Source of the DNA: Kitasatospora aureofaciens
GTDB taxonomy: Bacteria > Actinomycetota > Actinomycetes > Streptomycetales > Streptomycetaceae
Assembly: GCF_019192735.1 (NCBI RefSeq)
Contig: NZ_JAHTKP010000012.1
Coordinates: 124,001 to 188,000 of the forward strand
DNA length: 64,000 nt
Reading direction: 5' to 3'
A model generated the notes under the pieces. That model was not told the origin of the DNA. It worked only from the letters and a program-made list of their open reading frames with translations, and did no database searches. The translations under genes were made by a program, and so were the position numbers. Every line of letters starts with the position of its first letter. Positions within the stretch are counted from its first letter, which is position 1. Shown here piece after piece: positions 25,201-33,935 of this stretch.

Positions 25201-25510
25201 CGCCGTCCGGCAGCCAGCCGCGCACCCGGGTGTCCTGGCTGCCCCAGTGGCTGAGCCGCCGGGCCTCGCCGCCGGCGGTGGGGGCGGTCCACACCTCGGG
25301 GGTCAGGCTGAGCCAGCTGGTCCAGGCGAGGGTGCGGCCGTCGGGGGAGAACCGGGGGTGGCTGACCCGGGTGCGGTCGCAGGTGAGCCGCCAGGCCCGG
25401 CCGGTGGCGGCGCCGGCCTCCAGCGGGGCGAGCCAGACGTCGTCCTCGGCGGTGAAGGCGAGCAGGTCCCCGTACAGGTGGGGGTAGCGGAGGTAGCCGG
25501 GCGGGGTCAC
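22292..25510 (-). CDS. Tricorn-type S41 peptidase
   Basis: A 1072-residue cytosolic protease of the tricorn family, which trims oligopeptides. The N-terminal part has beta-propeller repeats (SPDGRTLAWTSWL, SPDGSHLAAAASDG, FSPDSHWIAWSQ). These are followed by a helical linker, a PDZ domain (around VRDGDELLEIGGRPVDPL) and the S41 core. Catalytic candidates are His in LGTSHAYV and Ser949/Asp950 in EATSSDGD. GTG at 25510 is taken as the start, with AAGGA 7 nt upstream, since the further upstream frame is low-complexity. The C-terminus has a Pro-rich tail. The gene stands alone, convergent with 21978. Confidence 0.9.
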   Translation of the reverse strand: MTPPGYLRYPHLYGDLLAFTAEDDVWLAPLEAGAATGRAWRLTCDRTRVSHPRFSPDGRTLAWTSWLSLTPEVWTAPTAGGEARRLSHWGSQDTRVRGWLPDGEVLAVTSFHEPFGHYTWAHALPPDGSPGRRMPWGPVGDAQMSRERTVLLTGAAPHEPAAWKRYRGGATGRLWADGEQILAGHRGHLASPMPVGDPPNERIAFLSDHEGVGNLYSCRPDGTDLRRHTDHASYYAREAASDGTRIVYQHAGDLWLLESLDAPGPRRLHVPLGGSRAGRRPYQVGAASQVKDLACDQTGRAGVITVRGSQYWLTHKDGPARALADTPGVRTRLPVILGHTGEAAWITDAEGADAVEVMPLPGHDGSEKHRHRVLAAGRLGRVLELTASPDGSHLAAAASDGRLLLVATTDGAVREVAASGYGPVSSARFSPDSHWIAWSQPAAGRSLRRIRLTRTDAPAPITDVTDGRFEDEQPVFTRDGRYLAFLSWRGFDPVHDVHTGDLSFPLGCRPYLVPLTADAPSPFAAPAEDGTPRGDGGGDGTVRVDPQGIGERLLQFPVIASKYSATDAVRGGLVWLRWPISGTLGQTFASPEDTSGRPSLEHFDLARGTRTTLVDKLDGYAVSGDGGSIAVYSAGTLRIVPVGVPSAGTPVDLRRITHTVHPAAEWRQAYHEAARIVRDQFWDARMSGLDWPALIAQYEPLLDRIAGPDDFADLLRELLGELGTSHAYVTPSRRAEGPSLAQQPLGLLGATAHRSPDGRWLVDRVLPGESSDPRARAPLAAQGVRDGDELLEIGGRPVDPLRGPLPLLAGTGGSTVELSLRSGPDAPVRRITVTPLTDEQPLRYQDWVVKRRSLVREFSDGRCGYLHIPDLGGSGWAQFNRDLRRELDKPALVLDVRGNAGGNVSELVLEKLTRRVLAWDFSRGRQPVRWPRNAPRGPVVALADEATSSDGDVIIAAIKLLGLGPVVGTRTWGGVVGMTGRHTLGDGTQISVPKNASWFTGGLGWSVENHGVEPDVHVLRGPQDWARGRHPELTTAVQLALELLEDVPAAAPPPDDTPRPDLRRPPLPPRAR

Positions 25511-25723
25511 CCCTCCATCCTTCGACGGGGTGTCACACCCGGCAACCGGGGCGGGCCGCGGGGTGGGTCCGGACCGGTCCGGGTCCCGCCCAGTTCGGTC
25601 GCCGGCCGACTCCTGCGATGCCGTGCTGATGCTCGCCGTCCTCGCCGTCCTCGCCGTGCTCCTCGGCGCCCGCGCGCACGGCTTCCCCGCCCGCCGCGCC
25701 TGGCTCACGACCAGGTCGCCGGC

Positions 25724-26356
25724 TCAGCCGACGACGAGGTCGCCGGCGCGCAGCGACTCCACCAGCCCGGCGGGCGCGGTCGCGGTGGAGCCCGCCGAGT
25801 ACGGCGGCTGCGGGTCGTACTCGATGACCAGCTGGATCGCCTCCGCGGTCGCGTCCCCGGCCAGCCGCCCGGTCAGCGACAGCGCCAGGTCGATCCCGGC
25901 CGAGACCCCGGCGGCGGTCGCGTACTTGCCGTCGACGACGACCCGGTCGGAGGCCGGCTCGGCGCCGAACCGGGGCAGCTGGTCGAGGCAGATCCAGTGC
26001 GAGGTGGCCCGGCGGCCGGTGAGCAGCCCGGCGGCGCCGAGCAGCAGGGAGCCCGAGCAGACGGACGTCGTCCACGTGGTGGTCGCGTCCACGGCGCGCA
26101 CCCAGTCGAGCAGCGCCTCGTCCGCCAGCAGTTCCGCCGTCCCGGGCCCGCCGGGGATGAGCAGGACGTCGGCCGAGTCGACCTCGTCCAGGGCGGCGTC
26201 CGCGGTGAGCGCCAGGCTCGTCATGTCGGTGCGCACCGGGCCGCGCCGGGCGGCGGTGAACACCACCTCGGCGCCGGGGATGCGCGACAGCACCTCGTAC
26301 GGGCCGACGACGTCCAGGGCGGTGAAGTCCTTGTACAGCAGGAAGGCGATGCGCAT
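25724..26356 (-). CDS. DJ-1/PfpI family protein
   Basis: A 210-residue DJ-1/PfpI-domain protein with the nucleophile-elbow Cys in TSVCSGSLLLGAAGLL and the RRATSHW segment typical of the isonitrile hydratase-like branch. Its ATG at 26356 shares one base with the stop of the upstream regulator gene (TGATG), so the two are co-translated. It is homologous to the N-terminal domain of that regulator. A 24-bp repeat of the last codons follows its stop (25700-25747). Confidence 0.87.
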   Translation of the reverse strand: MRIAFLLYKDFTALDVVGPYEVLSRIPGAEVVFTAARRGPVRTDMTSLALTADAALDEVDSADVLLIPGGPGTAELLADEALLDWVRAVDATTTWTTSVCSGSLLLGAAGLLTGRRATSHWICLDQLPRFGAEPASDRVVVDGKYATAAGVSAGIDLALSLTGRLAGDATAEAIQLVIEYDPQPPYSAGSTATAPAGLVESLRAGDLVVG

Positions 26357-27342
26357 CAGTGGTCCTCTCCGGTCGGGCAGGGGGTTCGGTTGGGGCGGAA
26401 GCGGCGTCGGTACTCGGCGGGCGGCGCGGCCAGGGCCCGGACGAAGGCGCGCCGCATCGCCTCCGGGGTGCCGTAGCCGCAGGCGCGGGCGATCTCCTCG
26501 ATCCCGTCGTCGGTGTCCTCCAGCCGGCGCCGGGCGGCCTCCAGCCGGACGCCGTCCACGTACCGGCCCGGGGTCACCCCGACCTCGGCGGTGAAGGCGC
26601 GGGCGAAGTGCCGCGGCGACAGGGCCGAGCGGCGGGCCAGCGTCTCGACCGAGAGGTCGTCCTCCGGGTGCTCGGCGATCCACTGCTGGACCTCGCGCAG
26701 CGGGTGGCGGGCCGCGACCTGGGCGGCCAGCTGGGTGCTGAACTGGGCCTGGTTGCCGGGCCGGCGCAGGAACACCACCAGGTGACGGGCGATCAGCAGC
26801 GCGGTGTCGCGGCCGAGGTCCTCCTCGACCAGGGCCAGCGCCAGGTCGATCCCGGCGGTGACCCCGGCGGAGGTGGCGATGTGCCCGTCCCGGACGTGGA
26901 TCGGGTCGGGGTCGACCTCGATGTCCGGGAAGCGCCGGGCCAGCGCGTCGCAGTACGCCCAGTGCGTGGTCGCCCGGCGCCCGGCCAGCAGCCCGGCCGC
27001 GGCGAGCAGGAAGGCGCCGGTGCACACCGACACCACCCGCTCGGCCCGGCCGGCCAGCTCCCGGATCCGCGCGACCAGCGCCGGGTCCGGGTCCCGGGTG
27101 CCGTCCCCGCCGGGGATCACCAGGGTGTGCACCGGCCCGACGTCGGCCAGGTCCTCGTCCGGGAGCAGCCGCAGCCCGCTGCACGTCCGCACCGGCTCGC
27201 CGCCCTGGGCAGCGGTCGTCACCCGGTACGCGTCCGGCTCCCCGGCGGCGGTGCCCGCTCCCGCGAACACCTCCAGGGGGCCGGTCACGTCCAGGCTCTG
27301 CACGCCGTCATAGAGGACGACGAGCACGCTGCGTGTTCTCAT
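26356..27342 (-). CDS. GlxA-type AraC-family regulator
   Basis: A 328-residue regulator with an N-terminal DJ-1/PfpI-like domain (SVCTGAFLLAAAGLL, RRATTHW) and a C-terminal AraC double HTH (VETLARRSALSPRHFARAF, IEEIARACGYGTPEAMRRAF). It probably controls the coupled DJ-1 gene downstream. Ligand unknown. Confidence 0.9.
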   Translation of the reverse strand: MRTRSVLVVLYDGVQSLDVTGPLEVFAGAGTAAGEPDAYRVTTAAQGGEPVRTCSGLRLLPDEDLADVGPVHTLVIPGGDGTRDPDPALVARIRELAGRAERVVSVCTGAFLLAAAGLLAGRRATTHWAYCDALARRFPDIEVDPDPIHVRDGHIATSAGVTAGIDLALALVEEDLGRDTALLIARHLVVFLRRPGNQAQFSTQLAAQVAARHPLREVQQWIAEHPEDDLSVETLARRSALSPRHFARAFTAEVGVTPGRYVDGVRLEAARRRLEDTDDGIEEIARACGYGTPEAMRRAFVRALAAPPAEYRRRFRPNRTPCPTGEDH

Positions 27343-27452
27343 GCGGCCAGCCTGTCAGTGGGCCGGGGTGGCAGCAATGACCTGTTTCCCACCTTTCCTG
27401 CCATCCGGAGAGGCTTCGGCTCCTGCCACCCGGGAGGTGCCGGCCGGAAACG

Positions 27453-27488
27453 CCGAGAGGCCCCTCGCTTTCGCAAGGGGCCTCTCGG
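27453..27488 (-). terminator. Terminator of tRNA-Lys copy 1
   Basis: Perfect 13-bp stem CCGAGAGGCCCCT (27453-27465) / AGGGGCCTCTCGG (27476-27488) directly downstream of the leftward tRNA. An identical hairpin follows the second copy. Confidence 0.85.
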
Positions 27489-27495
27489 CTGTCTG

Positions 27496-27569
27496 TGCGC
27501 CGCCAGGGACTCGAACCCCGGACCCGCTGATTAAGAGTCAGCTGCTCTAACCAACTGAGCTAGCGGCGC
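27496..27569 (-). tRNA. tRNA-Lys (CTT), copy 1
   Basis: A 74-nt cloverleaf on the minus strand: acceptor GCGCCGC pairs with GCGGCGC, the D arm is AGCTCAGTTGGTTAGAGC, the anticodon arm CTGACTCTTAATCAG has CTT, and the T loop is TTCGAGT. CCA is not encoded. The tRNA and its flanks match 32386-32519 almost perfectly. Confidence 0.96.
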
Positions 27570-27676
27570 CTGCTGACGTGGAGAACATTACCTGGTCAGC
27601 AGCCGAAACACACAATCGGCCCGGACGGCCATGCGCGGAGCGTTATGAGGCCGGGACGGCCCTGCCCCGCGCAGCG

Positions 27677-28585
27677 TCACGGGGTCAGGACGACCTTTCC
27701 CCGGACGTGCCCGGTGGCCACCATCCGGTGGGCGTCGGCGGCGCGCTCCAGCGGGAAGGTCTCGGCCACCTCCAGCCGCAGCCCGCCCGTCTCCCACAGC
27801 TCGACCAGCTCGGCCAGCCGGGCCGCCGTCCGCTCCGCGCGCAGCTGCCGCAGCCCGAGCCGCTCGGCGGTCGCGTAGTCGACGATCGTCCCGATCCGGT
27901 CCTTGTCCGCGACCAGCTCGACCGAGGCCTCCAGCGCGCCCCGCCCGGCGGCGTCGAGCGCGGCGTCCACACCCTGCGGCGCCACCGCCCGGACCCGCTC
28001 CACCAGGCCCTCGCCGTACGCGACCGGGATCGCGCCCAGCTCGCGCAGGTACGCGTGGTTGCGCTCGCTCGCGGTGCCGATCACCGTCGCTCCCCAGGCC
28101 CGGGCGAGCTGGACGGCCACCGTGCCGACCCCGCCGGAGGCGCCGTGCACCAGCACGGTGTCGCCCTTGCCGACCTTGAGCAGGCCGAGCGCCATGTGTG
28201 CGGTCTGGCCGGAGGCGGAGAGCGACCCCGCCTGCTCCCAGGGCATTCCGGCCGGCTTGGCGACCAGGTGGGAGGTGTCCACGGTGACGAACTCCGCCTG
28301 GCTGTTCAGCACCTGGAAGCCGAGCACCTCGTCGCCGACCTCCCAGCCGTAGCTGCCCGGCCCGAGCTGGTCGACCACGCCGGCGAACTCGTTGCCGAGG
28401 ACGAGCGGCGACCCGATCACGGCCCCCGGCGGCCGGAAGCCCTCCCGGATGGCCAGGTCCACCGGCTGCACCCCGGCCGCGTACACCCGCACCCGCACCT
28501 CGCCCGGCCCGGCCGCCGGAGTGGGCACCTCGGCGACCCGCAGGACCTCGGGTCCGCCGGGCTCGGGGACGGTGACTGCCTTCAT
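27677..28585 (-). CDS. Quinone-oxidoreductase-like MDR protein
   Basis: A 302-residue zinc-independent medium-chain dehydrogenase/reductase. The nucleotide-binding motif is GASGGVGTVAVQLA, with the typical N-terminal MKAVTVPEPGGPEVL and the GNEFAGVV segment. It probably reduces quinones or enones with NADPH. The start at 28585 is chosen from homology of the N-terminus and the AGGCAGGAAC upstream. It diverges from the antiporter gene. Confidence 0.9.
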   Translation of the reverse strand: MKAVTVPEPGGPEVLRVAEVPTPAAGPGEVRVRVYAAGVQPVDLAIREGFRPPGAVIGSPLVLGNEFAGVVDQLGPGSYGWEVGDEVLGFQVLNSQAEFVTVDTSHLVAKPAGMPWEQAGSLSASGQTAHMALGLLKVGKGDTVLVHGASGGVGTVAVQLARAWGATVIGTASERNHAYLRELGAIPVAYGEGLVERVRAVAPQGVDAALDAAGRGALEASVELVADKDRIGTIVDYATAERLGLRQLRAERTAARLAELVELWETGGLRLEVAETFPLERAADAHRMVATGHVRGKVVLTP

Positions 28586-28748
28586 GGTGTTCCTGCCTCT
28601 CGATCGACCGTGCGGGTGGTGCTTCCCGATCATCGGACCTGAAGCGCGCTTGAGGTCAAGCCCCACCCGACGTGTTGCCATAGATGGGCGCATTGTCAGA
28701 TTTATCCTGGGCGGCGCTCAGCCGTCCGTCGTCGAGAGGAACCTCCCC

Positions 28749-30332
28749 GTGGGCCAGCTGCCCCTGCTCTTCCTGGTGCTGCTCGCCTCCGTGGTCACCT
28801 TGCCGCTCGCCCGGCGAACCGGCGTCCCGCAGCCGGTCCTGATGACCCTGCTCGGCATCGTCATGGCGCTCGTCCCGCAGATCCCGGACATCTCCATCGA
28901 GCCCGAGCTGATCCTGCCGCTGGTCCTGCCGCCGCTGATCTTCGCCGTCGCCCGGCGCTCCTCGGTGCGCTACTTCAAGGCCAACGTCCGCTCGATCCTG
29001 CTGCTCGCCGTCGCCCTGGTCGTGGTCACCACCGTCGCCGTGGCCGGCACGGTGCACTGGCTGCTGCCCGCCCTGCCGCTCGCCGCCGCCGTCGCCCTCG
29101 GCGCGCTGGTCTCCCCGCCCGACCCGGTCGCGGCCGTCGCGGTGGCCGGCAGTGTCGGCCTGCCCCGCCGGCTGGTGGCGATCCTGGAGAGCGAAGGCCT
29201 GTTCAACGACGTCACCGCGATCGTCATCTACTCGCTGGCCATCGACGCGGTGGTCAGCGGCGACTTCTCGGCCGGCCATGCCATCCTGCGCTTCGTCCTC
29301 TCCGCGGTGCTCGCCGTCGTCGTCGGCGTCGCCCTCGGCTGGCTCAACGCCAAGCTCGCCGAGCGCCTGGAGGACCCGACCCAGCAGGTCGCACTCAACC
29401 TCCTGGTGCCGTTCGCCGCCTACGCCATCGCCGAGGAGATCCACGGCTCCGGCGTACTCGCCGTCGTGGTCTGCGCGCTCTACCTCGCCGAGCGGGCCGC
29501 CGACGCGGACGCCGTCTCCTACCGGCTGGTCGGCAACGCCTTCTGGGAGGTCGTCGAGATCCTCATCACCGGCGTCGCCTTCGGCCTGATCGGCCTCGAA
29601 CTCGCCACCGTGCTCAAGGAGGCCGGCCGCGGCTGGACCGGCTTCCTCGGCGACGCCGCCATGGTGATCGCGGTCGTCGTCGTGGTCCGGCTGATCTGGC
29701 TGCTCCCGGCCGGCTGGCTGTCGAAGCGGCTGCGCGCGGGGGACGACGAGGACACCCCGATCAGCTGGCGGGAGAGCGCGGTGCTCTGGTGGTCCGGCAT
29801 GCGCGGGGTCGCCACCGTCGCCCTCGCCCTGGCCATCCCGCTCACCGTCCACTCCGGCCAGGACTTCCCCGAGCGCGGCCGGCTGGTCTTCATCGCCTTC
29901 AGCGTGGTGCTGTTCACCCTGCTCGTCCAGGGCCTCACCCTGCCCTGGCTGGCCAAGCGCTTCCAGCTCGACCTCGACCAGGACAAGCACGAGCAGGCCG
30001 TCCGTCAGCTGTGGTGGCGCGCCGCCAAGGCCGGGCTCACCCGGCTCGGCGAACTGGAGAAGCAGGACCGGCTGCCCGCCGAGGTCGCCGACCGGCTGCG
30101 GGACCGTCAGCACGACCGGCTGGCCCGGCTCTGCCCCGAGAAGTACGCCGAGGAGGAGGCCGCCGAGGCCAAGTTGCGCCTCTCCCAGTGGCGGGCCGCC
30201 CGGGAGGTCGAGCAGGAGATGATCGCCGCCTCTCGGCGCGAGATGCTGACGGCCCGCAGCGAGGCCGGCGCCGACCCGGAACTCGTCGACCAGGTGCTGC
30301 GCGGGCTCGACCTGCGCTCGGACCGGACGTGA
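28749..30332 (+). CDS. CPA1-family Na+/H+ antiporter
   Basis: A 527-residue membrane antiporter with about 12 hydrophobic segments. The ion-binding core motifs are present: SPPDPVAAVAV and ESEGLFNDVTAIVIYSL. A charged cytosolic tail of about 120 residues follows (LGELEKQDRLPAEVADRL region). It exchanges Na+ or K+ for protons and would serve pH and salt homeostasis. The GTG start at 28749 has GAGAGGAAC upstream. A tandem repeat array begins at its stop codon. Confidence 0.9.
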   Translation: MGQLPLLFLVLLASVVTLPLARRTGVPQPVLMTLLGIVMALVPQIPDISIEPELILPLVLPPLIFAVARRSSVRYFKANVRSILLLAVALVVVTTVAVAGTVHWLLPALPLAAAVALGALVSPPDPVAAVAVAGSVGLPRRLVAILESEGLFNDVTAIVIYSLAIDAVVSGDFSAGHAILRFVLSAVLAVVVGVALGWLNAKLAERLEDPTQQVALNLLVPFAAYAIAEEIHGSGVLAVVVCALYLAERAADADAVSYRLVGNAFWEVVEILITGVAFGLIGLELATVLKEAGRGWTGFLGDAAMVIAVVVVVRLIWLLPAGWLSKRLRAGDDEDTPISWRESAVLWWSGMRGVATVALALAIPLTVHSGQDFPERGRLVFIAFSVVLFTLLVQGLTLPWLAKRFQLDLDQDKHEQAVRQLWWRAAKAGLTRLGELEKQDRLPAEVADRLRDRQHDRLARLCPEKYAEEEAAEAKLRLSQWRAAREVEQEMIAASRREMLTARSEAGADPELVDQVLRGLDLRSDRT

Positions 30333-30415
30333 CTCCGACCGGGAGTGACTCCGAGCGGAACTGACCCGACCGGACGTGACCCGACCGGACGTGACTCCGA
30401 CCGGACGTGACGCGG
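30322..30415 (+). repeat. Six-copy tandem repeat spanning the antiporter stop
   Basis: Six imperfect units of 15-16 bp of the type ACCGGACGTGACTCCG, starting within the last codons of the antiporter gene; each unit contains TGA. The rest of the gap to pgi (30416-30610) has no supported gene and should hold the pgi promoter, with an AT-richer spot at TTGCATAGGCT (about 30485-30495). Confidence 0.8.
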
Positions 30416-30610
30416 CGTCCGTACACCTGACGTTCACCGCACCCCGGACGTGACCGAACGGAATGTGCGCGGGGTGCTCCGACGTTGCATAGGCTGACTC
30501 CGGGCGGGCCGGCAACGGAGTCGGCGCACCACCAGTACCCGGACGACCTCGCGAAACCCTCACCGCCTGGCCCTGCCGGTATCTGCACCCAGATGAATCG
30601 AGGAATACCG

Positions 30611-32272
30611 ATGGCGGAGACCCGCGCCGACGCCCGCACCCCGCTCGACCGCACCCCGCAGTGGGCCGCCCTCGGCAAGCACCGGGCCGAGCTGGGCGAC
30701 ACGCACCTGCGCGAGCTGTTCGCCGCCGACCCGGAGCGAGGCCGCCGCTACACCCTCCAGGTCGGCGACCTGCACGTGGACTACGCCAAGCACCTGGTCA
30801 CCGACGAGACGCTGGAGCTGCTGCGCGAGCTCGCCGCCGCCACCGGCGTCGCCGGGCTGCGGGACGCGATGTTCCGCGGCGAGAAGATCAACAACACCGA
30901 GCACCGCGCCGTCCTGCACACCGCGCTGCGCGCCCCGCGCGGAGCCGTCGTCGAGGTCGACGGCGAGAACGTGGTGCCCGGCGTGCACGCGGTCCTCGAC
31001 AAGATGGCCGCCTTCGCCGACCGGGTCCGCGGCGGCGAGTGGCGCGGCCACACCGGCAAGCCGATCCGCACCGTCGTCAACATCGGCATCGGCGGCTCCG
31101 ACCTCGGCCCCGCCATGGCCTACGAGGTGCTCCGCTCCTTCGCCAAGCGCGACCTCGACGTCCGCTTCGTCTCCAACGTGGACGGCGCCGACCTGCACGA
31201 GGCGGTCCGCGACCTCGACCCGGCCGAGACGCTGTTCATCGTCGCCTCGAAGACCTTCACCACCATCGAGACCATCACCAACGCGGTCTCCGCCCGCGAC
31301 TGGCTGCTCACCGGTCTGGGCGCCGGCACCGAGGCGGTGGCCAAGCACTTCGTCGCGCTGTCCACCAACGCCCACGGCGTGCAGGACTTCGGCATCGACA
31401 CGGCCAACATGTTCGAGTTCTGGGACTGGGTCGGCGGCCGCTACTCCTACGACTCGGCGATCGGCCTCTCGCTGATGATCGCCATCGGCCCGGACGCGTT
31501 CCGCGAGATGCTCGACGGCTTCCACCTGGTCGACGAGCACTTCCGCACCGCCCCGCCGGAGCAGAACGTCCCGCTGCTGCTCGGCCTGCTGGGCGTCTGG
31601 TACGGCGCGTTCTTCGACGCCCAGGCGCACGCCGTGCTGCCCTACTCGCACTACCTGTCCAAGTTCACCGCCTACCTCCAGCAGCTCGACATGGAGTCCA
31701 ACGGCAAGTCGGTGGACCGCGACGGCAACCCGGTGAACTGGCAGACCGGCCCGGTGGTCTGGGGCACCCCCGGCACCAACGGCCAGCACGCCTACTACCA
31801 GCTGCTGCACCAGGGCACCAAGGTGATCCCGGCCGACTTCATCGGCTTCGCCGAGCCCGTCGCCGACCTGCTGCCCGGTCTGGTCGCCCAGCACGACCTG
31901 CTGCTGGCCAACTTCTTCGCCCAGACCCAGGCGCTGGCCTTCGGCAAGACGGCGGAGGAGGTCGCGGCCGAGGGCGTGCCGGCCGAGCTCGTCCCGCACA
32001 AGACCTTCAAGGGCAACCACCCGACCACCACCATCCTGGCCGGCCGGCTGACCCCCTCCGTGCTCGGCCAGCTGGTCGCGCTGTACGAGCACAAGGTGTT
32101 CGTCCAGGGCGCGATCTGGAACATCGACTCCTTCGACCAGTGGGGCGTCGAGCTGGGCAAGGTGCTCGCCAAGCGGATCGAGCCGGTGCTGCTCACCGGC
32201 GAGGGCGCCGAGCAACTGGACAGCTCCACCGCCGAGCTGGTCGCCCGCTACCGCGCGCTGCGCGGGCGCTGA
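30611..32272 (+). CDS. pgi: Glucose-6-phosphate isomerase
   Basis: A 553-residue enzyme interconverting glucose 6-phosphate and fructose 6-phosphate. Family signatures are intact: [36 protein letters not shown] and [16 protein letters not shown]. The length equals the long bacterial type. ATG at 30611 has GAGGA 6 nt upstream, preferred over the ATG at 30594. It is monocistronic, ended by the hairpin at 32295-32323. Confidence 0.97.
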   Translation: MAETRADARTPLDRTPQWAALGKHRAELGDTHLRELFAADPERGRRYTLQVGDLHVDYAKHLVTDETLELLRELAAATGVAGLRDAMFRGEKINNTEHRAVLHTALRAPRGAVVEVDGENVVPGVHAVLDKMAAFADRVRGGEWRGHTGKPIRTVVNIGIGGSDLGPAMAYEVLRSFAKRDLDVRFVSNVDGADLHEAVRDLDPAETLFIVASKTFTTIETITNAVSARDWLLTGLGAGTEAVAKHFVALSTNAHGVQDFGIDTANMFEFWDWVGGRYSYDSAIGLSLMIAIGPDAFREMLDGFHLVDEHFRTAPPEQNVPLLLGLLGVWYGAFFDAQAHAVLPYSHYLSKFTAYLQQLDMESNGKSVDRDGNPVNWQTGPVVWGTPGTNGQHAYYQLLHQGTKVIPADFIGFAEPVADLLPGLVAQHDLLLANFFAQTQALAFGKTAEEVAAEGVPAELVPHKTFKGNHPTTTILAGRLTPSVLGQLVALYEHKVFVQGAIWNIDSFDQWGVELGKVLAKRIEPVLLTGEGAEQLDSSTAELVARYRALRGR

Positions 32273-32294
32273 GCCGGCTGAGCCACCGGAACCG

Positions 32295-32323
32295 GGGCCG
32301 TCCGCCTTTCCGGCGGGCGGCCC
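32295..32323 (+). terminator. pgi terminator
   Basis: GGGCCGTCCGCC (32295-32306) / GGCGGGCGGCCC (32312-32323), a 12-bp stem with one G-U pair and a 5-nt loop, followed by GGTTTCTTTG, the T-rich run expected of an intrinsic terminator. Confidence 0.9.
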
Positions 32324-32394
32324 GGTTTCTTTGTGCGATCCGCCCGCTTTGTGTGATCCGCCCCGGTTTTTGGACGATCGTGCGTCCGGAAATG

Positions 32395-32430
32395 CCGAGA
32401 GGCCCCTCGCTTTCGCAAGGGGCCTCTCGG
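32395..32430 (-). terminator. Terminator of tRNA-Lys copy 2
   Basis: Same perfect 13-bp hairpin as at 27453-27488, directly downstream of the second tRNA-Lys. Confidence 0.85.
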
Positions 32431-32437
32431 CTGTCTG

Positions 32438-32511
32438 TGCGCCGCCAGGGACTCGAACCCCGGACCCGCTGATTAAGAGTCAGCTGCTCTAACCAACTGA
32501 GCTAGCGGCGC
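32438..32511 (-). tRNA. tRNA-Lys (CTT), copy 2
   Basis: Identical 74-nt tRNA-Lys with CTT anticodon in the same orientation as copy 1, 4.9 kb away. The identical block extends to 134 bp (32386-32519 versus 27444-27577) with a single C/T difference. Confidence 0.96.
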
Positions 32512-32579
32512 CTGCTGACAGAGAAAACTCTAGCAGCGGCCCCGGCCCGGGCCAAAATCGAATACCGGTCGTGCGGAGT

Positions 32580-33233
32580 TCACCCGCCGGTCACGGTCGC
32601 CGCCCCGGCGGAACCCGCCGCGGCCGGCTCCCGCACCGCCCGGACGCACGCCCACAGCACCACCGACGCGCCCGGCAGCCACGGCTCCCGGTCCTCCGGC
32701 GCGACGATCCACCGGCCCGCGCCCAGGCCGGGGGAGTCCGGGCCGTTCACCATCCGCTGCACCGGCGGCACCGTCACCGCGTCGCCCTTGCCGTGGCACA
32801 GCAGCGGCGGCACGTCCCGGGCCCACTCCTCCCAGGCCAGCAGCCGGCGCAGCCGGGCCGCCGCGCCCGGCTGGACGAACAGCAGGGTCCGCCCCCGGTA
32901 GACCGCGACCGGCCCGCAGCCCGGCCCGGAGGCCCACAGCTCGTCCAGCACCCGGCGGCCGAACAGGGACGGCATGCTGATCACGTCGAACGCCCGCCCG
33001 CAGGGCAGCACCGAGGGCGCCCACGGACGGGACTCCCACAGCGCGCGCATGCTGCGCGGGTACTCGCTCGCCGAGGCCAGCCAGGCCTCCCCGGCCACCG
33101 TGACGTACTCCACCGACTGATGCGTCCAGATGTCCACGCACAGCAGCGTGCGCGGTGCGCGCGCCCGACCGGGCGGAAAGCGCCGTTTGCCGGACAGGGC
33201 GGCGGGGAACGGCGTACCCTTCCCGCCGCGCAT
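32580..33233 (-). CDS. Primase/polymerase N-domain-like protein
   Basis: A conserved actinomycete protein of about 217 residues (start at 33233, MRGGKGT, not certain). Segments such as LPCGRAFDVISMPSLFGRRVLD and GRWIVAPEDREPWLPGASVVLWA are typical of small proteins annotated as bifunctional DNA primase/polymerase N-terminal domains. The catalytic metal-binding triad of true primases is not evident. Role unknown. Confidence 0.55.
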   Translation of the reverse strand: MRGGKGTPFPAALSGKRRFPPGRARAPRTLLCVDIWTHQSVEYVTVAGEAWLASASEYPRSMRALWESRPWAPSVLPCGRAFDVISMPSLFGRRVLDELWASGPGCGPVAVYRGRTLLFVQPGAAARLRRLLAWEEWARDVPPLLCHGKGDAVTVPPVQRMVNGPDSPGLGAGRWIVAPEDREPWLPGASVVLWACVRAVREPAAAGSAGAATVTGG

Positions 33234-33292
33234 ATGCCAGCGGCGCGTTCCCGACGGTCTGCTTGGCCCGCGCGTGCTCAGTCCCCCTGCGC

Positions 33293-33667
33293 TCAGTCCT
33301 CGTGGCGGCGCGGCTGGAGCAGGCCGCGGCCGTACTCGATCATCTTGGCGGCGTAGTCGGGGGTCCAGTCCGCCCGCTCCGCGATCTCGGCGTCCGACAG
33401 CGCGTCGAACCGGCGCGGGTCCGCCAGCTGCGCGGCGGCGACCGCCTGGAAGTCCGTGGCCCGCTCGGCGGCGGCGCGGAAGGCCAGCGCCAGCTCGGTC
33501 GAGCGGCGCAGCAGCTCCGCCGGGTCGTCGATCGACTCCAGGTCGAAGAAGCGTTCCGCCTCCGGCTCGGCCGACTGCGGCTCGAACAGCAGCTGTGCCG
33601 GACGCCGCCGCCGGGCGGGCGCGGACGGACCGCCGGGATCGGACGCCATCGCGTGGGAGTCGGGCAT
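33293..33667 (-). CDS. Conserved hypothetical protein
   Basis: A 124-residue protein starting MPDSHAMASDPGG at 33667 with GGAGG 9 nt upstream. A disordered basic N-terminus is followed by a helical domain (DDPAELLRRSTELALAFRAAAERA ends, then DALSDAEIAERADWTPDYAAKMIEYG). No family recognised. Its stop region is followed by an imperfect repeat of GGACTGAGC. Confidence 0.6.
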   Translation of the reverse strand: MPDSHAMASDPGGPSAPARRRRPAQLLFEPQSAEPEAERFFDLESIDDPAELLRRSTELALAFRAAAERATDFQAVAAAQLADPRRFDALSDAEIAERADWTPDYAAKMIEYGRGLLQPRRHED

Positions 33668-33935
33668 GGAACGACACCTCCGGGTGCTCGATGAGGGGCG
33701 GACGGCGGGTTGCTCCGGGACGCGCCGCCCGGTCGGGGCCGTCGTCCATTGTCGCGCGGCGGCGGCCGATGACGGAACGGTGCGCGTGCGGGCGCTATTC
33801 CCCCGCGTGCGCCCCCGGCGCACCCCGGACTCCTTCGGGTGGTCCCGGCGTCGTGGTGTCATCGCGGCCGGGCCTGCGGCGTTGTTCCGGGTGTTCGCGT
33901 ACTTACCGGCCACGGTCGGCAACCCAAGGAGAACC

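Noticed and set aside
30322..30415. Possible CRISPR array
   Set aside because: Units of 15-16 bp abut with no spacers, and no cas genes are nearby. The Cas4-like nuclease at 37324 belongs to a helicase operon instead.
28656..32215. Two long minus-strand frames opposite the antiporter and pgi genes
   Set aside because: Both plus-strand genes are certain; the antisense products are low-complexity.
27496..32511. tRNA-Lys genes as integration sites bounding an island
   Set aside because: No integrase lies between them, the repeat covers the whole tRNA and terminator rather than a 3' fragment, and the genes between look like core genes.
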